64,000 bases of DNA from Vespula vulgaris. Taxonomy: Eukaryota > Arthropoda > Insecta > Hymenoptera > Vespidae. A program made the translations under genes and the position numbers. The stretch covers positions 3,561,001 through 3,625,000 of the forward strand of contig NC_066598.1 in assembly GCF_905475345.1 (NCBI RefSeq), written 5' to 3'. This document shows positions 1 to 13,983 of the stretch, piece after piece. Position 1 is the first letter of the stretch. Every line of letters starts with the position of its first letter. The notes under the pieces were generated by a model that was not told the origin of the DNA, made no database searches, and saw nothing but the letters and a program-made list of their open reading frames with translations.

Positions 1-2084
1 TATATATATATATATATAATGATTATAAATTATCGATAGTGAAGATATGTGTATGATAAACGAATAAAGTGATCGATCGGTCATATAGCATATTACAAAT
101 ATAAAATAGAAAAACAGAACACAACATGCAGTATTTTTTTGAAGATGAAAGTAAAAAAGAAAAAAAAAAACAAAGCAAATAAACAAACAAGAAAATCGAA
201 ACAAAAATAAATTATATCTGATAATCGATAATGAGAGCGGAAGAAGTCATAAACAGTGTTTTTAAACACAAATTAAAACAATTAAAACATAATGTCGCTC
301 ATACATACGTATATATTTATATAAGTCTTATTATGGTTGTGTTTAATCCGTGATGGCTAATCGATTGTAGAATAGTCGATAAGATTAGAATGTAAAAGAC
401 GAATGTATGTAGTGAGTATCGCCAATTGTATTCGAGGTACGCTTGAGAAACAGTTTGTAATGAGACTGGGTCATAACAATCCGTGTCGAACAGAAACTAC
501 TATGTGTTTTATCATGGGTCGATTAGAAATGTAAGTTTTATTTATATTATTCATATTCATAAAAATTGTTCATACGTATTGTGCTAACGATCATGTTTAG
601 TGAATAATATAAATAATGAGAAAAAATAAATAATCGATCGGTAAAATCGTTAACAATTGCTAACAAATGATTAAAATTAATTGGAAACGTTTCATTTCGT
701 ATTTTGATATAACAAAATTTTCTTTATAATGAATTTGAGATTGATCATGATTCGTGATAAAATATAATTTTGAAAATTAATGTCATTAATATTTAGAAAT
801 GATCATTATAGAAATATTTTTATTTAACATTCGATATAGAAGTTTATATTATGATTAATAATAATCTGATTGATAAAATTGATATCACTAATTAGTGATT
901 AGAAATGATAATTACGATTTGATCAGATACATTTCATTTGATATTTGATATCGAAATTTTCGAGATTTAATTGATTTGAGATTAATTATAGTTAATGATA
1001 AACAATCTGATTTAGAGAAATGAAATTAAATAGAAAATTAAGAAACGGCATATAGAATAATAGGCCATGTTTTTTAATCGTAGTTATTAAGAAACGAACT
1101 AATTAACTAACGAGATACTAGTTACGTTAACTAACTTACCTTGGGCGTAGTTATTTAAATTATATATCTCTATTTATCTATACGTCTGTTTCGTATTCAA
1201 TCGAAAGGTCAAATAGGGTGATATAAGAGCTCTTATACAAACATGTTACGAGATCAAATTCTTTCTAATAGTTTTAACATTAATTCATTTCGAATTGAGA
1301 AGCAGTCTGTAAACATTTTTTTTTTTAATTAATAGTACGTTTGAAATTCGAAAAAAGATAAAAAAGTAATAACATTCGAATGTTAAGTAGCGTAACAAAA
1401 AAAAAAAAAAAGACGAGGAAAATATGTGAAAAATTAAAATCACATCGATTGAAAAGAATCGATGAAGCGACATTTATAAAATAAAGATTTAAAAATTAAA
1501 GAAGAAGAAACGAAAAAAGAAATAAATATAAAAAGTGAACGAGTAAGAAAAGTTGAAAGGAATGTCAGAAAGGAAAGAAACGAAAGGCGAAATCAAAAAT
1601 CTTTTTCGTAAAACGTGAGACAATCAAAAACAATCAGGTCGTGATTAGACGGGTGGAGGGAAGATTGGGAGGAGAGGAGAGAAGTAAAAGAAAGAAAGCA
1701 AAACAAAAAAAAAACCTGACGAAGAAAACAAAACGACGTGTATAAAAGAAAAAACGACGTGAAAAAAAAATCGAGAGCCGATCTGATAAGAAAAGAATAG
1801 TCGTTATAATATCCTACGACGCACCAGATTCAGTTTCTAAGTCAAAGTTCGTTGATTATTCTTGGTACGATTGATTCGTCATAGTTGTTGTTGTTGTTGT
1901 TGTTGTTATCACGTGTACGGAAGTATATATGATTGAACGATGTACCTACGTAGAAATATTGGAAAGTTTCCTTTTCGAAGGGCAAACATTTTCAAGTACG
2001 ACGAAATAATTTTTACGAGTGTTAAATTTATCTGACCTTCCTCACTATGATTTCGAAATCGTTAAAAGGAGTATCTTCCTTTCC
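1..2084. other. AT-rich upstream region, no gene recognised
   Basis: This stretch has stop codons in all frames, many A/T runs and a short (GTT)n tract near 1885-1908. I see no exon with plausible splice sites, no tRNA-like fold and no transposon coding sequence. It may be intergenic DNA or an intron or untranslated part of a neighbouring gene outside the window. Confidence 0.5.
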
Positions 2085-2173
2085 CTCTCTCTCTCTCTCT
2101 CTCTCTTTCTTGCTCTTAGTATTATACGATACGATTATATGAGTTTCTCGACATTATAACATGTAAGAGAGAA

Positions 2174-2264
<91 letters not shown>

Positions 2265-2344
2265 GAGTGTCTGTGAGAGTGAGGGTGAGAGTGAAAGAGA
2301 GAGAGTGAGAGTGAGAGTGAGAGTGAAAGAGAGAAGAGGGGGAG

Positions 2345-2393
<49 letters not shown>
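2085..2393. repeat. (CT)n then (GA)n microsatellite pair
   Basis: A pure CT tract at about 2085-2108 is followed by a purine tract, mostly GA repeats with GAAA, GAGT and GAGG interruptions, at about 2166-2393. The two tracts are complementary and could pair as a hairpin. The GA tract lies about 220 bp upstream of the TATA box of the purine nucleoside phosphorylase gene. Apparent open frames here are low-complexity Ser-Leu or Arg-Glu repeats and are not genes. Confidence 0.9.
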
Positions 2394-2520
2394 TGATCAA
2401 AATAAATATAAGAGAGTTCACGCTAGTGTCGACAATTGGAGCACTTGCTTCGTAATGGGTTATCATGAAATGTTCTCCCCACTTTCCCCTCCCTACAACT
2501 TTTACTGTTAACGTATACTT

Positions 2521-2650
2521 CCATTGGTTGGAGACCGAAGTGAGCTTATAAGATCATTGGTCGTCTCATCGGAGTTAACAATATTTTTTCTATCTCGCTT
2601 TGAGTTGGCTTATAAAAGGAGTCGACTTCGAGTCATTCTTTTAACATAAT
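2521..2650 (+). promoter_or_regulatory. Core promoter of the PNP gene
   Basis: A TATAAAAG box lies at 2611-2618. Inverted CCAAT boxes (CATTGG) lie at about 2521-2526 and 2555-2560. A transcription start is expected about 30 bp after the TATA box, near 2640, leaving a leader of roughly 335 nt before the ATG at 2977. An additional spliced leader exon cannot be excluded without transcript data. Confidence 0.55.
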
Positions 2651-2976
2651 ATTAAAGATATATTCTCTGTCTGAAGTAAATTTGATATAAATTATACGTG
2701 TGTTATCATATACATATATATATATATATATATTAATTTAAAAAAGAAAGAAAAAAATATATATATGTATATATATATATATACATATGAATAATATATA
2801 AATATAAAAGTGTGCATACATAAATCGGATAAAAAGTTTTGTGTATTATAATTAATTTTTCAACGTACCTGGTTTTTTCTTCGTTTATTTTTTTTTTCTT
2901 CTTTTTTTTCTTGTTCTCTTTTTTTCTTCTTTTTCTTCTTGTTGTTAACCTTCATTGGTAAAGAAGAAAAGAAGAT

Positions 2977-5900
2977 ATGCCGTTTCCGGACAACGACATT
3001 CCGATCAATGGCTTTGGTAAAAGCTACGAATTAATTCAACGATCTAAGGATGATGAATTTGTATCCGCATCCACGGTCAAACACAATCGTCAATCCACGT
3101 AAGTTTTATTTCAATTAAGTGGATCTTATAGCAAGAATTTTTTTCTCTTTTATTTATTTATTTTCTTATTTTTTTTTTTAATACAAATTGAAATGTGTAA
3201 GTTGAAATAGGAATGTTAATTAAGCAATCTTTCTTTTTTGTTGTAATTAAGAGGACTGTGTGTAGCGGGGATTGATTTTTGTGTTTGTAATGTTAAAAAA
3301 GAAATGACGATTTTAATTTATTGAGTGATAATTTGTTGAAATAGAAATGATGATTAATTTATTCAGTGATAATTACGAAATCGATTTTTTTTGTTTTAAT
3401 CTATATTAGTAACATTAATGAAAATATGATTTGTATGATTGGATTTATACTAATTGGGATTTTGTAAATAATGACTCAATTATATTGAATATTATTCTAT
3501 TTAAATATTCCAGTTGTTGTTTTCAATCTTTTTTGATTTACAATATTTATACAATATTTTAATAAATAATGATTAGATATTAAAGATCTTGTATAAATTT
3601 TAATAATCAAGAGTATAGTTTTTCTCATAATTTTTTTTTATTTATTTACAATATGAGATAATGTACGTTATTATTCTCGAATACTTATTTGTCTACGATT
3701 AGAAATATTGAATTTGTATTACATGTTCGATAATTTCTTAATCGTGTTGTTATATAAATAATTTAATTAAACGATTTTTGTATAGAAATATCACATGACC
3801 ATTACGAAATAGTTATCTAAATCATATATTCGTTGTTTTGAAATAATTAAATCTTTTTTTGTAGATGATTAATACGATGTATAACAAAGTTTTATCTGTA
3901 CTTTCGATTTTAATTACTTTCATAATCATCGTCATATATAATTTAAAATAATATTATATTAATAAACATCTACAGTATGAAAATAATATAATAGTTAATA
4001 TAACAGTTAATTACGTAGTAGTTTAGTATAGACGAAGAAATAGTTTAGAGATATTAGTCGCAATAGTTAATTACATAGTATAATAAAAAATTCTAAAAAT
4101 CATAAAAACTCTTTTCACATAAATATAGGTATTTATTTTTAGTAAATGAGTGTATCTGTATATGAAAAAATATGAAAAGAAAAAAGTCTAAGATTATTAT
4201 AAACAAAAACTTTTATATATTACTTTTATATTATACGTGACACGCACGCACACATGCAATCAACCGACCACACGTATATACGCATACGTACACACTCTGT
4301 CTTTTTCTTCTTCTCTTTAAATTGATAATGATATTTAAATGCAAAACTAGCGGAGAACTCGATAAGATTTATTTACTATTTCGAAATTGTACTGATTTCA
4401 AACTATCGATTGATTTATTATTTCTAATGTCACAAGTCTGTTTATTTAAATACGTACTATGCAATCCGGGAGTCAATAGAGATATCGTAAAACAATTATT
4501 TTCACTATTTTCATTTTGAAACAAATATGTTATTTACGAAAATTTCATGAAGTATATTATCAGAACGAATTATGAAACTTAGTTGTATTATTAGTTGAAA
4601 TTAGAGCTATATACATATATACGTATATGTGAAATAATTATTTATTCGATCGTACGTCGAAAGAAATTATTTTTCACAATTTTTCATTTCTCTTTTTTCT
4701 CTGAGAAATCTCCAATTGGTATATTTTATTTATATAATAATTGTTTGCAATAATTAAAAGAGATCGCTCATTGTAATGAGATTACTTTGGAGCATTTGTT
4801 TTTTTCGTTTTTAATATAAATTCTTTTTTTTTTATCGTTTAAAATAAAAAAAACTTTTTGTTAATGTAATATGCATTAAATCGCAATCGTCGTTAAAAAT
4901 TTTCGACGATCACGTAAAGATATTTCACAATAATTCATTTGTTGAAATTTAAATAATCTGAATGATTATTTCTTTTAACCTATTTTTTATAATCTTGTTT
5001 ATATTTCGTCTGCGGATTAAAAAATAAAATAAAAGAACAAAAAGAAATTAAAGAAACATTAATCGCGAGTGACCAATGAAACATTGTCGTTCAATTGCAC
5101 AAGATTTTCTATCTTGGAAAAAGTTTCGAAAATTTTTTGTGTTTACGCAATGTTTCTTCTTATCGTGTTTACAAGAATCACTTCTTCTTTTTCTTCTTGC
5201 TTGAATTAATTTATCTTAAATAGACGTAACGAATTATCTAATGTTGACGTCGGAGCCAATGCTTCGTAATAAACTTGAAGTACGTTCAAGAATTACATCA
5301 CTTCATTCTACAAAAATTACAAGTCGTGTGTGTGTGTGTGTGTGTGCGTGTATAATATAGACTTTATATAGTTTATATATATATATATTTAAATATAAAA
5401 AATTGGTCATCAATTTTTGTTTGAGATAATCATAATGTTAATGATTAAAATTTATTAAGAAGAAAGTGATGAAATATTTTTTGAACGAAATATGTAAAAT
5501 TACTTATTTTTTTGTTTTATTAATTTTTTATACGAACGTTAATACGAAATTAATATTTTTCATAGTTTAAATATAAATAATTATGTGTGTGTGTGTGTGT
5601 GTATGTGATTTTGGAGATTTTCAGGAAATGATACAATTAACTCTATTCATTAGGCTAATCGGCTAGATACTAAATAATCTCTTTTTCTCTCTGTAATTAC
5701 TTATTTGAAGATATGAAGATCCTAACTAATTATAAAAATTGCTAGTTTATTAACCAATTATCTTATTGATGACTTCTTGTCGTTTATGCTGCCATGAAAT
5801 TTAACGAATGTTTTTATTTCACTTTATCTATTCCTCTATTATAATTTTTTTTTCAAATATTAATTAACAGTTCTAATCATTTGTTTTTAAATGTCATTTA

Positions 5901-8900
5901 TGTTAGAAAATATTGAATTATTTGAGTTAATTGAATTATTAAAAAAATATATATATATACATATATAATTAATATCGTTATCTCTCAAATGAAATTTCTA
6001 TAAAAATTAAAATAAATCAATATTTTGTAAAAAGAAATTAAAAAAACATAATTAATAAATGTAACTATATAATTAGAAATTCAATTATTATTAATTAATA
6101 TCATTAGATATAAACGTGTTGGAGGATACGTAATTGTTCAATATTTTTAAACTGTTAAGAAAATTATTAAGACATTCTTTTGAAATATTTTAATTATAGA
6201 TATAGTAGATCTTTTTTTCTTATTTTCTTATAAATAATTGTTAACTAAACTATTACTTCAGTAAGTAATCCTAAACAAATTTCTAAAACGATATTTCTAA
6301 ATAATAGAATAAAAATCCATTTCTAATTGATATTCATTATAACTATCGTTGTCATTATTTTATGATTCACAGGATCTTGATCCCAATCAATGTAATTTAT
6401 ACTTCATTACTATTTCTTTCTTTCTTTTTTTTTTCTCTTTCTTTAGAAAGCATCAATGATACGCGATATTCATTGTTCTACTATATATATATACACACAC
6501 ATATATATATATATATAATTAAAACGACTATAACCATGATAAAAAAAAAAAATTAAATCTAATCAGAGATTTATGATTTAATTAAGTTTCGATTGGTTAT
6601 TGTAACGATGATTTACTGTATTCATTCGTTTAATATTTTATCTACTTCCTATTACTTTTATTATATACTTTTTCATGTGTCAATAATATGTTGGCTAATT
6701 ATTAATTGACTATGTTGTATATGAATATTATTCGTCTTGTGAATATTATTTTTCTTAGAGTGAAAAAAATAGGGGAAAAAAAAGAAAGATTAAAAGTACA
6801 CGCGACGTGAGATTAAAAATTTTTTTTCTTATTTTTAATTATCGAACTTACATATGTATTTTTATATAAAGCTAATTAATTATATACATAGTAATCAGAG
6901 ATAATACCTATCAAATTGATGGATATAATCTTTGCGATGATATATAATATTATTTTTTGAGTTATTTACGAAATTGTTAATGTATTTTCTTTTTTCTTTC
7001 TTTCTGATTTACGATTTCAAATAGAAAATGAATAAGAATGTATTTGTATTTATAATTGATTTACGCGTATTCGTACCTATCGATTATTAAATATTATTAT
7101 TTAAATTTTGAACGTATCATTTGTGTTTTAATAATATTTGCTACTATATACAATGAGTTCATTATTAACTTAACTATAATTTTTTGTTTGCACTTAATTA
7201 ATATCGTATTTTAACATTAGTAATGTATTCTAAAAATAATAATAATTATTATTAAATTAATTATGACATTTTTGTCGTTACTTAACGTGTAATCACACAA
7301 TTAACACTTTTTACAATATTGTAAAAACAATTAATGTTATTGACACAATACGTTTTTATTAATTCAATTATTACTTTTTTTTTATTTTATTTACATTACA
7401 TAATTCTTATAAATGATCGTAAAAGTCGTTATTACTATTATTTTTATTATTGTTTATAATCATCATCATCATCATTATTTTTGTTTTTTTTTTGTTTTTT
7501 TTTGTTTTCTATTTCAGGTACACGTTCGAAACATTGCAAGAATCTGCACAGTTTTTACTCGACCGTGTAAAAACACGTCCAAAAATAGGAATAATATGTG
7601 GTTCTGGTATGGGTTAGTATCCTCGCCATTTTTTTTTTCGTTATTATCAAAGTAATTTTTCTATTGTTATTGCTATTATTACTTAATATTTGACAGCATA
7701 TTAAAAACTAATCGCTAGTTGCGTCTTTTCGACAACGGCAAGTGCAGATTTTGAATTTATTAGGTTTTCAGAGCATCACATTGCTTCACTTAGTTTCTTT
7801 TTTTTTTTTTGGTCAAAAGTATTGTGTCTATTTTCAAACAGGATCATGTGAGCAAAACGAGTTGTGTCCAGGTTCGATCGCTGAGTCTTTAGTCGACAAA
7901 TACTGCTTTCCCTACGAAGAGATACCACATTTTCCTGTATCAACAGTGAAAGGACACACGGGACAGATGGTATTTGGTTATCTCGAGGGTGTTCCGGTTA
8001 TGTGTATGCAGGGAAGATTTCATTATTACGAGGGTTATCCACTTTGGAAGGTAAATCAAAGGGATGTTAAAAAAATTAATAAAAATATGTGTGTGTACGT
8101 GTATGTGATATATACAGATACTTAACGAAGCTTAATTATTATTAATAAAAAGAAAAGAATATAACAAAATATAAAATGAAAATATTTCTATCTAAATAAA
8201 TAAGATTATATAGAATGGGGTATAAAAGTTTCTCGATGATATTAAGAATCAATTAAACTTTCTTGAGATTTGTTAAGTTAATTTTTTTTTTCTTTCATTG
8301 TTAAATCGTTACAAACTTACTAAGATTACAGTTTTACAATTTGAAATATATAATGTATGATAATGTAATATCTACGTTATTTTCGTTTTAATATTTATTA
8401 AACGGATGATATAACATTTTTGCAATAATTTAAAAAGAATAAAAAGTACAAAAATTATGTATTAAAAATGATTGTGGAATGATTCGAAAAAGAGAGAAAG
8501 AAGAAGGCATGATCATAATGAAAATGTTTAATTAACAACGAGGAAGATCTAAATGATAATAAACGTTTAGTTAGATAGATGAGAAAGTGAAAATAAAAAA
8601 TAAATTTAATTTTAATTCTATTCTCGATTAGTGTTCAATGCCTGTCAGAGTGATGAAGCTCGTAGGAGTGACTCATCTTATTGCTACGAATGCTGCTGGA
8701 GGATTAAATCCAACTTATCAGGTCGGTGACATTATGATAATGAAGGATCATGTGAATCTGATGGGTTTCGCTGGTAACAATCCTCTTCAAGGACCCAATG
8801 ACGATCGGTATATTTCTTTTTTTTTTTTTTATATGCTCAGATATTTTTTGACGATTTTTCATGATCTACGTTCGTTTCTTCAAATGAAGAATATTAATTC

Positions 8901-9088
8901 ACGATAAAAAATCGTTTCTAACTACAAAGATTGAATCATATCATTTTGATTAACTAATTACAATTTCATCGTCGATTATCTCTATTAAAAGATTGGTAAT
9001 AGATTTCGAATTGCATTAACGAAGGAAATTTGATAACGATTAATGTGTTATTTATCATGTTAAATGATTCGCCGTACATATATGTATA

Positions 9089-9126
<38 letters not shown>

Positions 9127-10303
9127 ACAGATTATGAATGTGATATTTAATAAAATGTTATTTACGATTGAACAAAAATTTGGTTAAAAGTAGAGCAACA
9201 AAAAATTAAATAGATAAATGTTTAAATTCAAATGGTTTAGATCATGTCGAATCTTTTTTGTATGATTATAAGATTAGATTTAAAAAAATTGTCATGTAAA
9301 TATTAGATAAGAAATATTAAGGAGAAAGCATTTTTTATCTATTCGATTACAGATTCGGTCCTAGGTTTCCACCAATGAACAAAGCTTACAATACTGAATT
9401 AATTAAAATAGGAGAAGAAGTGGCATCAGAGATGGGTATCGATGATATAGTACACAAAGGTGTTTACACCTGTTTAGGTGGACCAAATTTTGAAACAGTT
9501 GCCGAATTGAAGATGCTTCGAATATTTGGCGTCGATGCCGTTGGTTAGTTCCCTTTTTCTTTTTTTTTTGTTTGAAATAATTTTACGACGAAACTCTTAT
9601 CGTTACATATTTTATTTTGTTTTATTTATTTTTTATTTTTGATACAGGATGAGCTAAAAATTTGTAGATGATATTAAAAAATCAATCACTCATTATCGAA
9701 ACTGTAGGTTAATTTTTTTTCTCAACTAATTTGTAATTTCACGATTTGATAAAAAGAAGAATATAAGGTTTCGAAAGGGAATTATTGATTTTTAAAACGA
9801 TCTAAGAACTTTTGGCTCGTTCTTGTATTAGACGTCGATTCTATTATGACATGCAGTATTGTATATCGATAAACAAAAGATTTTAAACTTTTATCAAATT
9901 AAAACGTTCAAATATTATTTGAAAAATATTAAATAAATATAATAATATAAATGAAAGAAATATAACAATATAAATATTTCATAAATATAATAAGAATATT
10001 AAAAAAAAAAAATGTTTAATCGTTTCGTTTCTTCTTTTTTTTTCTTTTTCTTTTTTTCTTTTTTTTTTTTCTTATTCAGGTATGTCCACGGTACACGAGG
10101 TGATAACAGCAAGACATTGCGATCTGACAGTCTTTGCCTTTAGTCTAATCACTAATCAATGTTCGACCGATTACGATGATCATACTGAGACTAATCACGA
10201 GGAAGTGATGGATGTTGGAAAGACGAGGCAACCGATACTTCACGAATTCGTTTCGAAGATCGTTACGCGTCTAAAGGACATGATAGATTTCGATAAAAAA
10301 TGA
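2977..10303 (+). CDS. PNP: Purine nucleoside phosphorylase, six coding exons
   Basis: Exons 2977-3098, 7518-7612, 7872-8050, 8632-8807, 9353-9543 and 10080-10303 join in frame to 328 residues. The enzyme cleaves inosine and guanosine with phosphate to the free base and ribose-1-phosphate, in cytosolic purine salvage. Trimeric-PNP landmarks are visible in order: phosphate loop ICGSGMG (Ser70), GHTG (His101), QGRFHYYEG (Arg121, His123, Tyr125), TNAAGG (151-156), GGPNFETVAE (Phe237, Glu238), GMSTVHE (Met256), SLITN (Asn280) and NHEEV (His294), matching the family's binding and catalytic residues. The usual Ser in GPSFETVAE is Asn here. About 40 residues precede the conserved core, so it is longer than vertebrate PNP at the N terminus. 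For exon 2 I chose the donor GTTAGT at 7613 over GTATGG at 7607, and for exon 3 the acceptor at 7871, because they keep the GSGMGS loop in frame. Intron 1 (about 4.4 kb) shows only microsatellites. Confidence 0.93.
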
Positions 10304-10418
10304 TTTTTCGTTATCGAATTAGAATGAATCGAAAGATGTACTCTACTCTCTCCTATTATATAGTAAGAGAATTGGTTGACATTGACAAAAAAATACAAAT
10401 AACTCGCTAATGCAAGAT

Positions 10419-10424
10419 AATAAA
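10419..10424 (+). terminator. Candidate poly(A) signal of PNP
   Basis: AATAAA lies 116 nt after the PNP stop codon. It is the first canonical hexamer downstream of the gene. In AT-rich DNA such hexamers are common, so this is only a likely 3' end. Confidence 0.4.
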
Positions 10425-11494
10425 AAAGAAAGTAACCGTGGATCATTTGATCAAGATACAATTTTAAAAATTGTAATTGTCTATTTTGTATATTAGGCTT
10501 TTTGTCGATTAACAACATTTTAGATATAACGTAATCGAAGGCTTGATTAAAAATGTCTATTGTTCGAAATAATATTCAAAATCATTTTATTTACTTTTAT
10601 ATTTGCAAATTTGCGATGTAATTTGTTTTATTTTTGCAGTTATATTATTGCTTGTACATATCTATTTGAAAGTAATGATTGGTGTTTTTAACGTTGTAGC
10701 ATTTTTTACGTATACATATCCATTTAACAGATCGGTTTTAAATCGACGATGAAAAATATTGAATATTTCTTTTTAATCATAATCGATAAATAAATGATAA
10801 TCAGTAAATAGAGACGTTCCGATTACGTACGTCTATTTTGAAGTTATATTAATTTTTATCATCGTTAAGACATTCAGATATATATTTAAGAACGTAAATC
10901 AGAAAGAAAGAAATCATTTTTTGATTTCATTTCAGCTCATACTCGTATAACGTAATCCATTTTGCATTTATTACATTTTGTTAATGTTGAGCTAGACTAC
11001 ATTTTAATTATTTTTTTTTTAGAAATTCAATAATGATTCTCATGAAAATTGATAACATAAGGAACTATGACATAGAGATTTTTTTTTTATTTTTTTTTAT
11101 TTTTTTATTTAAGAGAATAAAATCTAGAAAGGCAACAAAATAATTTAAAAGAAAAAGAAAAAGAAAAAGAAAAAAATATATATATTAATAAATAAGTCAT
11201 TTGTTTGCTGTCTTCGTCAAAGCATAGAAATGTAGGACATATAATATAAGAGAACGTATATACAATAATTTTCCATTTTTTATCATTATATGATTTATGG
11301 ATATTCATTTCGACAAAGTCTCTAATTAAAACATAAAAAAAAGAAGAAAATTTATCTGTTTGAACTGAACAGATTTTCATATTTTTTATATCGTAATTAT
11401 AAGTAATAATGTGTTAAGTATCATAATATTTTTAATAATTTATACTATAAGCCGTAAGTCGCGACAGGAATTTAAAGGATCGATTTGTAAAACA

Positions 11495-11547
<53 letters not shown>

Positions 11548-12836
11548 TTATCGAAGAACTATAATAAATTAATGATTTGACTTTTAATTAATTTCCAACT
11601 TCAAAATGTTATGTTTATAGTACAAAATTAAAATAATATTTTATGTATAGTCATGTTTCTCGAAAACTCAACAAGAGTAACCGAGATTTAAACATTAAAT
11701 ATATAATAATATTATATAAGCATTTAATATACGTTCTTATATAGAAAATTTACGAAGCTTTACATAATCATAAAAAAAATTTATTTAATGAAAAAACCAC
11801 ATATTTGGATATTTTTTATAAATTATATACCACTTCAATCTGAATTTCCGTATTTGTACAATTTGTTCTAAATTCGTTCGATTATTATTACTATCATCTT
11901 TTGAAGATTTCAATCGAACTATAAATATATCTCTATTATCCATCTTATTATTATCATTCGACTTACAATAATCGTTTATAAATTATTATAAATTATTTTA
12001 ATTAATTAATATTGAATGTATGCCAAAATAATTTTTTTATCATTCTGTTATTATTATTATTATTATTGGGTAGAGTACTTATTTGTAAATTATGTATCAT
12101 CTTTTACAATTGTGATTGAATTGAAAACAAATCTTTCACAATCATTCTATTATATATAATAATAATAATTATTATTAATTAATCAAATAATAAGAAGGAT
12201 TTGCATTAAATGAGATTCACTTAATTAATTATGCAAAGGGAAGATCGTTACCATTTCTTTCTTTCTTCAGTGTTTCTATCAAAAAAATAAAAAAATAAAA
12301 AAGAAGAAGAAAAAAAAGAAAAGACAGAAAGAAAAGATGAAAAAAAAGTGAAAGGCAATGTTTTTTGGTACGGTTGCTAAAAAGAGTATAAGAGAATTGG
12401 ATAGACACGAAAGTTTCTATTTCTTTCTTTTAATTAGTAATTTAGGATCTTCTTTAAATTATCGTTCCGTTAAGAACAAACATATATATCCTTGGAAGTA
12501 GAAGATTTAATTAGTTTCAAATAAAATAAGATATATTTACGTATAATACGATTTTAGGAACGCTTATTAAGTGTACATTATGTAAATTATGTAAAAATTA
12601 AACTGTGCATATCGTATTGTCGATGAACATTAACACGCTTATTTTGTATTAATTTTTCTAATAACGAAATTGATTATAGTTATCGTAATCACAATTACGT
12701 TGATGAATACGTTTAAAGCTTGTTATCACATATATAAAACATTTCATAGAGACCGGTGTGATAAAAGAATAAGTATTCTTTTATAGTTTTTATAGCAATT
12801 TGTTTTCTTATTTTTTTTTTTTAAACAAATACATTG
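10425..12836. other. Intergenic region with no gene seen
   Basis: The region between PNP and the odorant receptor array is AT-rich, with an (AT)n tract at about 11497-11544 and A-rich and T-rich runs. Open frames are short and low-complexity. I find no OR exon signature (N-terminal FEQHF, the QHAC segment or the KAFSFA tail) before 12837. Confidence 0.5.
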
Positions 12837-13337
12837 AACCGTGATCGGAGTAAAACTGACAACGATTGTATTCGATGGACCTTTGTGCAGATGTTCATGA
12901 AAATTGAAAAAGAAAAGAAAAATAGATATTTTTTTCCCTCGTCTAATTGTCTGGGAACAACCACATGTTCCTTTACATAAATGTAATGTAGTAAATGTAA
13001 TAAGAAGGTATAATACGTTATAAATGTATAAAGGATTCCGTGCACCCTTTATGAAAGGGGTTACTTTAGTTCTATAGATTGAATTATTGTAATTTTATTT
13101 TCGTGCACCCTTGTACATAACGCCTATTATTGATATCCTAATAGATGGCAATTAGAATTTATAATAAAATAATAACAACGAGAAGTAGGGGAAAGTAGGA
13201 ATATCAAGTAGAAATATCAATTATCACTCTTTAGTAATAATTATAATTCTCTATTTTTTTATTATTAAACAAATATTCTAGACCGTCATAGGAGAACACT
13301 TGACAATGATTGCAATACAGTATTGAATTTACTCACT
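12837..13337 (+). pseudogene. Ghost OR promoter without a gene body
   Basis: This stretch repeats the module found before every OR gene: an A-box relic (CCGTGATCGGAGTAAAACTG, from about 12839), a decayed TGTGCAGATG where TGCGCATG is expected (about 12885), GGGAACAACCACATGTTC (12953-12970), a CGTTATAAATGTATAAAGG-like stretch, and AGATGGCAATTAGAATTTAT (from about 13143). No ATG-containing exon 1 follows. About 100 bp later the sequence becomes the intergenic DNA found after gene 1, with another A-box-like relic at about 13281-13320 and a minus-strand donor-like ACTCAC at 13331-13336. I infer an OR gene deleted between its promoter and its 3' flank. Confidence 0.6.
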
Positions 13338-13599
13338 TGTAGTAAAGAATACGATGACAGCAATGATTAAAACAAACAATTTTTTCAATCATATTGTTCT
13401 TCTCAATTTTTTTTTTTTTTTCTTTATCATTCTCAATATCATTCACTTCAATATAATATTGTATATTTCTCCATAATAAACTTTTTCGAGTACTTTGGTA
13501 TCATCGCGTTTTACTTGACATTTAAAGAACAATCGATTCCAATTATCAAAGCCAATTATATACATCAAATCACTGTAACGATGTGTTAGCTCCTTTTTA

Positions 13600-13925
13600 A
13601 GCAAGTGTCCATGACCGTGGTCGAAGGACGACTGAAAAGAGGTGGAATCAATGGAACTTATTGCGCATGTCGCAAAATAAAAACTAAGAGATACATTTTC
13701 CCTCGTTTTATTGATTGTAACAACCACCTGTTTCTACACATGTATTACTACCTATGTTAGGCGTATCGCAAAGTGTTTACATTACGAATGTATAAAGGGG
13801 TGAAACATCTTTACGTTACATTCTATGGATTAAATTATTATAGTCCTACTTTCGTACATAACTTTGACATTTTACATAACGTGCAACTGTCCGTAATAGA
13901 TGGCAATTAGAATTAATAATGAAGT
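13600..13925 (+). promoter_or_regulatory. OR promoter module of gene 1
   Basis: A box GTGGTCGAAGGACGACTGA near 13616-13634, TGCGCATG at 13662-13669 (322 bp before the ATG), E-box region AACAACCACCTGTTT at about 13719-13733, and CAATTAGAATTAATAATGAA from 13904. The module resembles that of gene 2 more than that of gene 3, although the gene 1 body matches gene 3. A minus-strand donor lies upstream at 13331-13336. Confidence 0.7.
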
Positions 13926-13983
13926 AGTAGTAGGAAGTAGGTATATTAATTACTTTGTTGCTGAAAATGTGGGACATTTCAAG

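Noticed and set aside
2122..2511. Open frames on both strands over the GA/CT tract
   Set aside because: They are translations of a microsatellite (Ser-Leu or Arg-Glu repeats) with no non-repeat protein similarity.
7741..7871. Open frame upstream of PNP exon 3 as coding (LLGFQSITLLHLVSFFFFG...)
   Set aside because: It is intronic. The acceptor at 7871 restores the GSGMGS loop; the upstream sequence has no PNP similarity.
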